Assembly (NCBI GenBank): GCA_023384675.1
Contig: JAHDVK010000018.1
Location: 53,609-117,608 of the forward strand
Reading direction: 5' to 3'
DNA from: Bryobacteraceae bacterium
GTDB taxonomy: Bacteria > Acidobacteriota > Terriglobia > Bryobacterales > Bryobacteraceae
DNA: 64,000 bases
In this document: piece after piece, positions 43,803 to 52,183 of the stretch
Layout: each line of letters opens with the position of its first letter
Position numbering within the stretch: the stretch's first letter is position 1
The notes under the pieces: model-generated
Told to the model about the DNA's origin: nothing
The model's input: the letters and a program-made list of their open reading frames with translations, nothing else
Databases searched by the model: none
Program-made: the position numbers and the translations under genes

Positions 43803-44731
43803 CGCTGGCCTCCGATCAGATATTCATAGAGCGCATCTACGTTTTCGTCGGCCGGAAGCACGCTTTCAATGGTGTGCCCGGCGAGCGCGATCTCGTTCAG
43901 GGCGGCGGCGAACTGTTCACGGTCGCGGGTCATCACCAGCAGGCCCTCGCGGCCGTCCACCATCTTGATCTCCGAGACGTGATCCCGCCCGAACAGCAGC
44001 GAGGCAACGCGCGAAGCACCCGAACAGCGGATGAGGAATTGCGACGGGCGCTCGTCGATCTCGTCGCGGACGTTCCGGATGCGCCCCTCGGCCACCACCA
44101 TGCCGTTGGCGATCAGAATCACCTGATCGCTGATCACATCCACTTCCTGCAAAACGTGCGAGGAGAGCACCACGTGCCGGCCGCGCGCGGCGAAGTCGCG
44201 GAATAGCGCGATGGTTTCGGCGCGCACCACCGGGTCCAGGCCATTCAGCGGCTCATCGAGCACCAGCACTTCGGGATCGTGCGCGATGGCCTGGGCCAGC
44301 CGCACCCGCTGGCGCATGCCCTTGGAATAGGCGGCCACCTTGCGTCCGGCGGCCTCGGTGAGGCCGACACGCTCCAACGCCTCCGCCGCCCGTGTCCGCG
44401 CCGCGCGCGAATCATAACCCCACAGCAGCAAACTGGTACAGACGAAATCGAAGCCCGTCGCGCCGCGCGGCGCGGCATCGTATTGCGTGGCGTAGCCGGT
44501 GATCCGCATCAGGCGTTCCGGGTCGCGCGGCGAAAATCCGCGAACGGTGATAGAGCCGCGGTCCGGGTGGACCAACCCGGTCAGCAGGTTCATCAGGGTG
44601 GTCTTGCCGGAGCCATTCGGCCCCACCAGCGAAGTGATCCCCGGGGGAATCCGGAGAGTTACCCGGTTTACGCCCAACACCTCACCGTAGAATTTCGAGA
44701 CTTCGTCGAAGACGATCTCAGGCGCGCTCAT
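43799..44731 (-). CDS. ABC transporter ATP-binding protein (second exporter)
   Basis: The 310-residue protein is a complete ABC ATPase. The Walker A motif is VGPNGSGKTTLMNLLTG (about 37-53), the signature is AYSKGMRQRVRLAQAIAHDPE, Walker B is VLVLDEPLNGLD and the H-loop is VVLSSHVLQEV. The C-terminal 80 residues are a regulatory domain typical of ABC-2 exporters. The start ATG overlaps the upstream permease stop as ATGA. It works with the permease downstream. The signature is SKGMR rather than LSGGQ, a change common in this exporter group. Confidence 0.9.
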   Translation of the reverse strand: MSAPEIVFDEVSKFYGEVLGVNRVTLRIPPGITSLVGPNGSGKTTLMNLLTGLVHPDRGSITVRGFSPRDPERLMRITGYATQYDAAPRGATGFDFVCTSLLLWGYDSRAARTRAAEALERVGLTEAAGRKVAAYSKGMRQRVRLAQAIAHDPEVLVLDEPLNGLDPVVRAETIALFRDFAARGRHVVLSSHVLQEVDVISDQVILIANGMVVAEGRIRNVRDEIDERPSQFLIRCSGASRVASLLFGRDHVSEIKMVDGREGLLVMTRDREQFAAALNEIALAGHTIESVLPADENVDALYEYLIGGQR

Positions 44732-45588
44732 GAGACCACCTCCACCGGGCGCAGTTTCTTTTCGAGCACGAGCGCCACCAGCGCGGCCATCACCAGCAGG
44801 GCCGCCCCGCAAGCCCAGGCGCCCGGACCCTCGCCCGCCTCCACGCCCAGCATCGCGCTCCAGACGGTGTAAAGCGCGCGCGCCGGGTTGAACAGGACGC
44901 CCCAGGTGACGTCCAGCACATTGTTCAGCAGTTCGGAGGCGCCGGCCAGGATGAAGAAGAACCCGACTACGAGCGCGCCTGCAATAGTCCGCCACTTCAC
45001 CCATGCCGAACAGGCCAGCGCGACCATCGAAACGAGAAGTATGTGCATCGCGAAGCCGGCGAGGACACCGACGGGCAGGCGCAAGTTCTTCCAGAGCCAA
45101 TCGAATCCCGCCAGCCCACCCTGCATCGCGAATAGCAGCAGCGCGGGCAGCAGCGTCACGAGCGCGAGCATGGCCACGAGCGTAAACATTCGCGCCAGCA
45201 CGTAATCGAGCCTTGAAAGAGGCCGGGAGAAGTAGAGCGGCAGCCCGTTGTTCGCCAGATCCGGAGCGATCAGCCCTGGCCCAGCGAGCGCCGCCAGTAT
45301 CACCGCCATTACGGCCTGCGTGTCCATGAAGTAGCGAAAGAACCGGCCATCGATCTGCAAGAACTGCGCGAAATCATTGTCCAGACCAGACCACAATTCC
45401 GAATGGTTCGCGACGTAGATGAAGGCGACACACGCCAGAGGCCAGAACAGCGACACGATCAGGACGATCAGAATCAACCGCTGTTCGATCAGCCGCGGCC
45501 AGACGAAGCGCGGCAGCGCGAGGAAACGCGTCCAGCGGCCGGTGAGTTCGCCCTGATAGCGTTGGTACCCGCGTTTATAGACGGCCAT
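44728..45588 (-). CDS. ABC transporter permease (first exporter)
   Basis: The 286-residue protein has about six hydrophobic segments: RLILIVLIVSLFWPLACVAFIY, AVMAVILAALAGPGLIAPDL, FTLVAMLALVTLLPALLLF and others. It includes the ABC-2 type feature LIAPDLANNGLPLYFSRPLSRLDYVLARM. It is the partner of the ATPase upstream, whose stop lies inside its first codons (overlap of 14 bases). A second ATPase follows with a four-base overlap. The cargo is unknown. Confidence 0.85.
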   Translation of the reverse strand: MAVYKRGYQRYQGELTGRWTRFLALPRFVWPRLIEQRLILIVLIVSLFWPLACVAFIYVANHSELWSGLDNDFAQFLQIDGRFFRYFMDTQAVMAVILAALAGPGLIAPDLANNGLPLYFSRPLSRLDYVLARMFTLVAMLALVTLLPALLLFAMQGGLAGFDWLWKNLRLPVGVLAGFAMHILLVSMVALACSAWVKWRTIAGALVVGFFFILAGASELLNNVLDVTWGVLFNPARALYTVWSAMLGVEAGEGPGAWACGAALLVMAALVALVLEKKLRPVEVVS

Positions 45589-46561
45589 CGGCGGCCACCT
45601 CCTCGGGCTGATCCGGCGCCGGCCCGCCAGCGGGCAGGTGGCCCACCGCTTTCATGAAGATCTCCTCGAGCGTGTCGCGGCGATGCGTCAATTTGTGGAC
45701 CCGCAGGTCCAGCCGGGCCACGATCTGCCACAACGTGCCGATTTCCACGCCCGGCGGCAGCACCATCCGCCACCGGCCCTCGCCCTCGCGCACCGATTCC
45801 ACACCGCTCTCCTGCAACGCCGGCGCCAGGGCGGCATCGTCGCCCGCCACCTCCAATTCCACGAACCGCCGGTTCGAGCGCCGCTCCGCCTCCAGGTCGG
45901 CGTGATGCACGATCTGGCCGTCCTTCAGGATCACAGCCTCGTCGCAAGTCTCCTCGACGTCACGCAGCAAATGCGAACACAACACCACGTTCATCCCGTG
46001 ATCCTGTTTCATCTCGCGGATCAGCGTCAGCATGCGCCGCCGCGCCGCCGGATCCAGGCCGTTCGTTGGCTCGTCGAGAATGACGAGGTCCGGCCCGTGG
46101 ATAATTGCTTGCGCCAGTTTCGCCATCTGCTTCATGCCCAGCGAATACGTGCCCAGCGTGCGGTAGCGCGCCTCGCCCAACCCCACGTGGAACAGCGTTT
46201 CGTGCGCTTTTTCGAGCGCCGCCTCGCCGGGCAGCCCCGACAGTTCGCCCATCAGCCGCAGAAACGAAACGGCGGTGACGTTGGCGATCAGCGTCTCGTT
46301 CTCGGGCATGTAGCCGATGCGCGCTTTCACCTCGCGGGGCTGCGTCCGGCAATCAAAACCCAGCACGCGGGCCCCGCCGCCCGAAGGCTTGTGGAACCCC
46401 AGCAGCGTTTGAATCAGCGTGGACTTCCCCGCCCCGTTCGGCCCAAGCAGGCCGATGGCTTTCCCTGCGCCCGACGCGCCGAGGCGGCAGGAGAGCCCCT
46501 TCAGGACCTCCCGCCGCCCCAGGCGGACGCGTAAATCGTCGAGTTCAATGACTGGCGGCAT
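45575..46561 (-). CDS. ABC transporter ATP-binding protein (first exporter)
   Basis: This 328-residue ATPase has Walker A GLLGPNGAGKSTLIQTLLG (about 36-54), the signature TYSLGMKQMAKLAQAIIHGPD, Walker B LVILDEPTNGLD and the H-loop VLCSHLLRDVEE. The insertion SGAGKAIG ahead of Walker A is unusual in length. The C-terminal extension is like that of other ABC-2 export ATPases. The start overlaps the 3' end of the FecR-like gene by 17 bases, which places it in the same unit as the ECF sigma factor. Confidence 0.9.
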   Translation of the reverse strand: MPPVIELDDLRVRLGRREVLKGLSCRLGASGAGKAIGLLGPNGAGKSTLIQTLLGFHKPSGGGARVLGFDCRTQPREVKARIGYMPENETLIANVTAVSFLRLMGELSGLPGEAALEKAHETLFHVGLGEARYRTLGTYSLGMKQMAKLAQAIIHGPDLVILDEPTNGLDPAARRRMLTLIREMKQDHGMNVVLCSHLLRDVEETCDEAVILKDGQIVHHADLEAERRSNRRFVELEVAGDDAALAPALQESGVESVREGEGRWRMVLPPGVEIGTLWQIVARLDLRVHKLTHRRDTLEEIFMKAVGHLPAGGPAPDQPEEVAADGRL

Positions 46562-48968
46562 GCGTCTTCGAACCGGCGGTCAGCGTGACGCCGAGCACCA
46601 GGTTCATCAATCGAGTACGGCTCGCGGCGCGAATTCGTTCCGTTTCACCGTCCATTACGATCAAGACCGGCTCCGGGTTCTGGAGCAGGGCTTTCAGCGT
46701 CCCGTCGGAGACCAGGTTCGCCAGATCGGCCACCGGCCCTTCCGGGTTGAACCAGACAAAGCCCGAATGATGCATCACACCCGTTGCGGGCATCTGCTGC
46801 ATGAAGCGCGCGCTGCGCACCAGCCCCATGCCCGCGCCGCGCACCTGGATGGCCTGCGCGGCCAGCGCCCGGTCCTGGCTCACGATCAGGTAGCCCCGGT
46901 CGTGCGTCCAGTAGAGCGCGTGCGGCGACGCGCCCGATTTCACGGTGGTCCACACGCGCCCGCCTTCCTGCTGATCGGTGAGCGTCAGGCGGAACTGCGC
47001 CTTATCGGCGGGCAGTTCGCGGTTGAAGGCATCCACCAGCCGGCGCAACGAAAGATCGAGCAGCGCGGGCTGCGGCGCCTCGAAGACGCCGATCCAGCCG
47101 GGCACCGGGATCGCCACACGCTCGATCGCCATGGTGAAGTCCGAACCCAGCGCGGCGGCGATGTCCTGCGAGACGTTCACGCCGGTCTTCTGCTCGAAGG
47201 CGCGCAGTTCTTCGGGGATTTTTGAGGACACGCGACCCAGCGCGGCGATCAGTTCATCGAACGCCTGCCGCGGGTTGCGCGTCGCGGCCGAAACTGCGAA
47301 CACAGCGTTCGCCGATACATATTCGGCCGAACCGGCGGCGGCAGGTCCCGCGAGCCACGACGCCACGCCCGTGCGCGCTCCGGTGAACGAGAGGGAAGCT
47401 TCGTTCTCCGATTGGCCACCGGGCGAGCGGTGCTCGAAGAACAGGTGCTTCACCGCGCCGAAGCCCAACGCTTCGGCTTCCGCCCCGGCACGGAGATCCA
47501 TCGCGGCCAGATTCAGCCCCAGCAGCCAGCCCGTCCCGCGACGATAGCGGTCGGCGATCTCGGCGGCGAAGGGCGTCGCCGCGCCTCCACCAAGCTGCGT
47601 GCGCAAAGCCGCGGCCGATGGCGCCACCACGACGCGACCATTCGCGATCTCGAACACGCCCTTGCCCTCGCCGGCGGCCAACACCTGCGTGAGCGCGTCG
47701 CGCAGTTCGGACTCGCGGCCCGCCGGCACTTCAGCGAGCATGAGGGGTTCGCCTTCGCCCTGCTGTCCGGGCGCGCGGGTCATCACGAAGACGATCTCCT
47801 CGCCCAGCAGCGGCGCAATGGTTTGCACGCGCACGAGCACCTCGCGCATCGCCGCTCCATCAGCCGAGTTCCACCATTCCTTCAGCACCGCGTTTTCACG
47901 CGCGCGCTCCTCGATCAGGTTCACCGTCTCGTCCACCGCCCGGCCGATATTCGGCACGGCGGCATAGACGAACGGGTTGGCCGGAATCAGCGGCAACAGG
48001 CGCGACTCCGTACGCACGCCCTCACTCAGCCGCGCCGCCAACTGGCGTTCGATGTTCAGGAATTCGGCCAGCAGCGTAAAGTACTTCTGCGATTCAGCAC
48101 TCCAGGCCACCGCCTCGCGCACCGGCACGGCCGCCATGGCGGGCGTCGAAGCGGCCTGCTCGCCGCGCGCCAGCACCCGGTCCGTCCCCGGCTGCCGCAC
48201 GGCCACCGAGCCTTCCACCACCGACACCAGTGACCCGGCCGTGCCCGTGGAGACTGCGAAGATGGTGCCTTTGACCAGCGCTTCGGAGTCGCGCGTCTCG
48301 ACCCGCAGCCGGCCTCGGCGCTGCTTCGCGGCTTCCACTACTACATCGCCGCGCTCCAGCCGCACCATCTGTCCCGACCACGCGCCAATCAGCGCAAGTT
48401 CGGTCCGCTCGTTCATCTCGACGCGGGAGCCGTCGGCCATCCGCAGCACGGCGCGCGCGCCCAGACCCGTTCGCACCACTTCGCCGTCCTCAACCGCCGC
48501 ACCCGCGGCGATCGGACCCGAAGCGAGCCGGTAAAGCGGGCCGGAGACAGATTCCACCGTCGCCCGCGGGCCTGCCGGCGCGAAGGCGCGGTCCAGCGGG
48601 CCGCGGCCCAACGCCAGAATCACCAGCGCGGCGCCGGCGGCAATCGCGTAACGCACCCACACCGGACGCGGCTTCTTCGCCGGCATCGCCACAAGCGTGG
48701 GGGCGGCTTTCCGCTCGCCGCGCGCTTCGTTGAACACGCGCCGGCAAGACGCGCAACGGCTCAGGTGATCCTCGAGCAGCAATCGGCGCGGCGCGGCCAG
48801 CTCGCCGGCCAGGTAGGCCGCGAGCTCGCCGCGAAACTCGGCGCACAGAGGAGACTCCGCGCGCAGCAACTTCTCCCACACGCGGGCCTGCGCCGCTTCC
48901 ACTTCCGCGGGCTCGGCGTTCTCGGCCCGCATCGCGTTCAATGCCTGTTCCAGACGATCGTCGGGCAT
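46545..48968 (-). CDS. Zinc-finger anti-sigma/FecR-like membrane protein with a large unknown C-terminal region
   Basis: The 807-residue protein starts with a helical and zinc-binding region (HLSRCASCRRVFNEARG, His-x3-Cys-x2-Cys, about 71-87). A membrane segment (YAIAAGAALVILALG) follows near 110-125, and then a FecR-like beta domain with VRTGLGARAVLRMADGSRVEMNERTELAL and VKGTIFAVSTGTAGSLVSVVEGSVAV. The last 500 residues are not recognised; they contain a repeated layout with FVYAAVPN and ASWLAGPAAAGSAEYV. ATG 48968 has AAGGGAGA upstream; an ATG at 48986 overlapping the sigma stop is less likely. It is the probable anti-sigma factor for the adjacent ECF sigma factor. Confidence 0.75.
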   Translation of the reverse strand: MPDDRLEQALNAMRAENAEPAEVEAAQARVWEKLLRAESPLCAEFRGELAAYLAGELAAPRRLLLEDHLSRCASCRRVFNEARGERKAAPTLVAMPAKKPRPVWVRYAIAAGAALVILALGRGPLDRAFAPAGPRATVESVSGPLYRLASGPIAAGAAVEDGEVVRTGLGARAVLRMADGSRVEMNERTELALIGAWSGQMVRLERGDVVVEAAKQRRGRLRVETRDSEALVKGTIFAVSTGTAGSLVSVVEGSVAVRQPGTDRVLARGEQAASTPAMAAVPVREAVAWSAESQKYFTLLAEFLNIERQLAARLSEGVRTESRLLPLIPANPFVYAAVPNIGRAVDETVNLIEERARENAVLKEWWNSADGAAMREVLVRVQTIAPLLGEEIVFVMTRAPGQQGEGEPLMLAEVPAGRESELRDALTQVLAAGEGKGVFEIANGRVVVAPSAAALRTQLGGGAATPFAAEIADRYRRGTGWLLGLNLAAMDLRAGAEAEALGFGAVKHLFFEHRSPGGQSENEASLSFTGARTGVASWLAGPAAAGSAEYVSANAVFAVSAATRNPRQAFDELIAALGRVSSKIPEELRAFEQKTGVNVSQDIAAALGSDFTMAIERVAIPVPGWIGVFEAPQPALLDLSLRRLVDAFNRELPADKAQFRLTLTDQQEGGRVWTTVKSGASPHALYWTHDRGYLIVSQDRALAAQAIQVRGAGMGLVRSARFMQQMPATGVMHHSGFVWFNPEGPVADLANLVSDGTLKALLQNPEPVLIVMDGETERIRAASRTRLMNLVLGVTLTAGSKTHAASH

Positions 48969-48982
48969 GGCGGGTCTCCCTT

Positions 48983-49507
48983 TCATTGTTCTACTTCCTT
49001 CTGCAACTGTTGCCGGATACGAAACAGCCGGCTGGCCACGGTGCCGGGTTCGATCTTGAATTCCACGGCCAGATCCTTGTTGGCGTGGCCCTCGACGTAG
49101 CGGAGGACAAAGAGCGAGGCGTCCTCGGGGTCCAGCTTCGCCAGGGCCCTCCGCAGGCTTTCCTTCAGCAAGTAGGTGTTTTCGCGCGCGGTATGATCGC
49201 GGTTTTCCTCGAGCGGGGCCTCGGCTTTCGTGGCCCGGCGGCGGAGGATGTCGATCGACGCGTTCGTCGCCGCGCGCCGGAAATACGCCGGCGAGGCGCT
49301 GGACGGGTCGAACCGGTCGTGCTGGTTGAGCAGCCGGAGAAAGACGGTCTGCATCACGTCCTCGGCCTCCTCCGGCCGCCCCGTCACGCGCAGCGCCGTC
49401 CGGTACACGGTTTCCGAGTACTGCCGGAAGATCTGCTCGAATTCGGGCGGCGGAGACATGGGCATCGGCGTGTGCTGAATTGCTTGAAGCGGCGTTGCCA
49501 TCATCAT
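48983..49507 (-). CDS. ECF-type RNA polymerase sigma factor
   Basis: The 174-residue protein has sigma region 2 (FEQIFRQYSETVYRTALRVTGRPEEAEDVMQTVFLRLL) and region 4 (LAKLDPEDASLFVLRYVEGHANKDLAVEFKIEPGTVASRLFRIRQQL). It lacks regions 1.1 and 3. Three ATG codons in a row allow starts at 49507, 49504 or 49501. It is the first gene of a unit with the zinc-finger/FecR-like protein and two ABC exporters, so it probably controls that unit and perhaps others. The inducing signal is unknown. Confidence 0.9.
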   Translation of the reverse strand: MMMATPLQAIQHTPMPMSPPPEFEQIFRQYSETVYRTALRVTGRPEEAEDVMQTVFLRLLNQHDRFDPSSASPAYFRRAATNASIDILRRRATKAEAPLEENRDHTARENTYLLKESLRRALAKLDPEDASLFVLRYVEGHANKDLAVEFKIEPGTVASRLFRIRQQLQKEVEQ

Positions 49508-49601
49508 CTACCCACTTGGCTTAACGCAACCAAGAGGTGGAATCTTCCCGCGTGCTTGAGACTGGTGTAACAATCGCGGCCGCTCCCCCGCCTCGGATAC
49601 C

Positions 49602-50768
49602 ATGTCAGCCATGAGCACCACACGCCGCGGATGGTTCGCCGGGCTGGGCGCCGCCTCCCTTGCGTTCTCCCAGCAGCGCAAATCCCCCCCGCTCGACATC
49701 CAGGAATACCAGCCCAAGAGCATGCTGACGGTGGATGAGAACCCCGTCGAACGCGCCCGCTTTCCCGTCATCGACTTCCACAGCCACCTCACCTTTGCCC
49801 GCGAGGGCGCCGCCCGCGTCAACTTCTCCATCCCGCCGCCGGAATTGCTGGAGGTGATGGACCGGCGCAACGTCCGCATCATGGTGAACCTCACCGGCGG
49901 CGCAGGCGCCGGCGTGAAACCCTTCGTCGAGGCGCTGGACCTGGCCCACCCGGGCCGCTTCCTCACCTTCACCCAACCCTTCTATCGCCGGATGGCCGAG
50001 CCCGGCTACGCCCGGATGCAGGCCGATGCAATCGCCGCCGCCCATCAGGCCGGCGCAAAGGGCTTGAAACTCCTCAAGTCCCTCGGCCTCGTCGTCCGCG
50101 ACACCGAGAAAAAGCTGATCAAGGTGGACGACCCGCGCTTCGACCCCATGTGGGAGGCCTGCGGCGCCCTGAAGATGCCCGTCGCCATTCACGTCTCCGA
50201 TCCCGCCGCCTTCTTCCTGCCCACCGACCGCTTCAACGAGCGCTTCGAGGAGCTGAACAACCATCCCGATTGGAGCTTCCACGGGCGCGACTTCCCCTCG
50301 AACGAGGAGCTGCTGGAGGCGCGCGACCGCGTATTCGCCCGCCACCCCAAAACCCAGTTCGTCGCCCTCCACGTCGGCCACTTCGCGGAGAACCTGGGCC
50401 ATGTCGCCCGTTCGCTGGACCGCTTCCCGAACATGCACGTCGATATCGCGGCCCGCATCGGCGAACTCGGCCGCCAGCCCCGCGCGGCCCGCAAGTTCTT
50501 CGAGCGCTACCAGGACCGCATCCTGTTCGGCACCGACGCCGTCCCCATGGGCTTTTCCACCCCCCAGCAGATCTTCGGCGACGAGCTGTACCGGATCTAC
50601 TACCGCTTCCTCGAAACCGAAGACGAGTACTTCGACTACGCCCCCGCGCCTGTCCCGCCTCAAGGCCGCTGGCGCATCTACGGCATCGGCCTGCCCGAGC
50701 CGGTGCTCAAGAAGGTGTACTACGACAACGCAGCGCGCCTGCTGGGCTTACCGCCGCTCAAAGCATAA
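49602..50768 (+). CDS. Tat-exported amidohydrolase family protein
   Basis: The 388-residue protein has a twin-arginine signal (TTRRGWFAGLGAASLAFS, about 6-23). It continues as a metal-dependent TIM-barrel hydrolase of the amidohydrolase-2 type: VIDFHSHLTF (metal-binding HxH), GAKGLKLLKSLGL, VAIHVSDPAAFF (His), FVALHVGHFAENLG (His) and ILFGTDAVPMG (Asp). It may decarboxylate or hydrolyse aromatic or cyclic substrates, but the real substrate is unknown. It is divergent from the ECF unit and precedes rpmF by 158 bases. Confidence 0.85.
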   Translation: MSAMSTTRRGWFAGLGAASLAFSQQRKSPPLDIQEYQPKSMLTVDENPVERARFPVIDFHSHLTFAREGAARVNFSIPPPELLEVMDRRNVRIMVNLTGGAGAGVKPFVEALDLAHPGRFLTFTQPFYRRMAEPGYARMQADAIAAAHQAGAKGLKLLKSLGLVVRDTEKKLIKVDDPRFDPMWEACGALKMPVAIHVSDPAAFFLPTDRFNERFEELNNHPDWSFHGRDFPSNEELLEARDRVFARHPKTQFVALHVGHFAENLGHVARSLDRFPNMHVDIAARIGELGRQPRAARKFFERYQDRILFGTDAVPMGFSTPQQIFGDELYRIYYRFLETEDEYFDYAPAPVPPQGRWRIYGIGLPEPVLKKVYYDNAARLLGLPPLKA

Positions 50769-50843
50769 GCCGGGAAGGTAAAACGGGCTGAGTTTGGGGC
50801 GCGTACCCGCCCTGGAGTTTCGGCTGGTTATGGCAGCAAATCA

Positions 50844-50873
50844 GTGACATCCGCCCCCGCCGTCGATTACAAT
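50844..50873 (+). promoter_or_regulatory. Likely promoter of rpmF-plsX
   Basis: GTGACA (50844-50849) and TACAAT (50868-50873) are 18 bases apart. Transcription would start near 50880 and run through rpmF, plsX and probably dsbD. The spacing is at the upper end of normal, so the call is moderate. Confidence 0.5.
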
Positions 50874-50926
50874 AATAAAGTCTCTCGATTCATCCGGTTT
50901 GCCATCTCAAGTCAGGAAGTACAGCT

Positions 50927-51109
50927 ATGCCTAATCCAAAACGCCGTCACTCCAAGCAGCGCACCTCTACGCGCCGCGCGCACGACGCGCTGCGCCGCGC
51001 CGGGTTGTCGGAGTGCCCGAATTGCCACTCCATGAAACTCCCCCACCGGGCCTGCCCGAGTTGCGGCTGGTACAAGAGCCGCCAGGTGATCGAGGTCGCT
51101 GAAGCCTGA
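50927..51109 (+). CDS. rpmF: 50S ribosomal protein L32
   Basis: The 60-residue protein starts PNPKRRHSKQRTSTRRAHDAL and has the zinc-type pairs CPNC and CPSC, followed by GWYKSRQVIEV. It is the zinc-binding form of L32 of the large ribosomal subunit. In many bacteria the gene is preceded by yceD (DUF177), which is not the case here. It is followed by plsX after 48 bases, the classic rpmF-plsX link between translation and membrane lipid synthesis. Confidence 0.97.
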   Translation: MPNPKRRHSKQRTSTRRAHDALRRAGLSECPNCHSMKLPHRACPSCGWYKSRQVIEVAEA

Positions 51110-51157
51110 TCGATTCCGGCTGTTGATGTCACTCCGCGTTCGAATTAGCGAGACTCC

Positions 51158-52183
51158 ATGATCACAATCGCCGTAGACGCGATGGGTGGGGATCATGCCC
51201 CCGGTCCAGAGGTGCTGGGTGCGGTTCGCGCCGTCCGCCAGCAGGACGTCAGCCTGATTCTGGTGGGCCGCGAGGATGTGCTTCGGGCCGAACTGAGCAA
51301 GTTTGAGGGCTGGAAGAACCTCCCCATCCGCATTGTGCACGCGAGCGAAGTGATCACGATGGACGATAACCCGTCGCAGGCGCTGCGCGGAAAACGCGAT
51401 TCAAGTCTGCGGGTGGCCGCCCGGCTGGTCCGAGAAGGCGAAGCCCACGGGCTGGTCTCGGCCGGCAATACGGGGGCCGTCATGGCTATTGCGAAGACGG
51501 TCTTGGGGATGATCCCCGGCGTGCAGCGGCCCGCGTTGGCGAGCGCTTTCCCGACGGTCAAAGGGAAACCCGCCGTCATGGTGGATGTCGGCGCCAACGT
51601 GGACTCCACGCCCGGAATGCTCGCGCAGTTCGCCGTGATGGGGGACATTTACTCACGCCTGATTTTCCATACGCAATCGCCCCGCGTGGGGGTTCTCTCG
51701 ATAGGCGAGGAAGAACACAAAGGTAATGACCTGACGCGGGGCGCAAGCGCGATTCTGAAGACGCTGCCCCTGAATTTCATCGGCAATGTCGAGGGCCGCG
51801 ACCTCTACACCGGCCATGCCGATGTCGTGGTCTGCGACGGCTTCATCGGCAATGTCGCCTTGAAGGTCAGTGAAGGTCTGGTGGACGTGATCAAGCATAT
51901 GCTCCAGGAATCGCTGGCGGCGACGATCACCCGCAAAATCGGCTATGTATTGAGCCGCGCCGCGTTCCGCGACTTCAAGAAGCGCGTGGACTATTCCGAA
52001 TACGGGGGTGCGCCGTTGCTGGGCGTAAAAGGGGTCTGCATCATCTGTCATGGACGCTCGAATGACAATGCCATCCGTAACGCAATCCGGGTCGCCGCCG
52101 AACTTGCTAGTGAACATGTCACCGACCGCATTCTCACCGACATGGCGCGCTGGCATTCGCAGAATGGCGCCGCGACCGCTTAA
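51158..52183 (+). CDS. plsX: Phosphate acyltransferase PlsX
   Basis: PlsX converts acyl-ACP and phosphate to acyl phosphate, the acyl donor for phospholipid synthesis through PlsY. The 341-residue protein has [21 protein letters not shown] at the start, [23 protein letters not shown] and [26 protein letters not shown], then [13 protein letters not shown] and [12 protein letters not shown]. It belongs to the isocitrate dehydrogenase-like fold. Its length is normal. The next gene, dsbD, starts within its last 20 bases; fabH, which often follows plsX, is absent. Confidence 0.97.
   Translation: MITIAVDAMGGDHAPGPEVLGAVRAVRQQDVSLILVGREDVLRAELSKFEGWKNLPIRIVHASEVITMDDNPSQALRGKRDSSLRVAARLVREGEAHGLVSAGNTGAVMAIAKTVLGMIPGVQRPALASAFPTVKGKPAVMVDVGANVDSTPGMLAQFAVMGDIYSRLIFHTQSPRVGVLSIGEEEHKGNDLTRGASAILKTLPLNFIGNVEGRDLYTGHADVVVCDGFIGNVALKVSEGLVDVIKHMLQESLAATITRKIGYVLSRAAFRDFKKRVDYSEYGGAPLLGVKGVCIICHGRSNDNAIRNAIRVAAELASEHVTDRILTDMARWHSQNGAATA

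Noticed and set aside
42714..46561. Single ABC importer with a duplicated gene pair
   Set aside because: No substrate-binding protein is present, and the two ATPases and permeases differ strongly, so two separate exporters fit better than an importer or a recent duplication.
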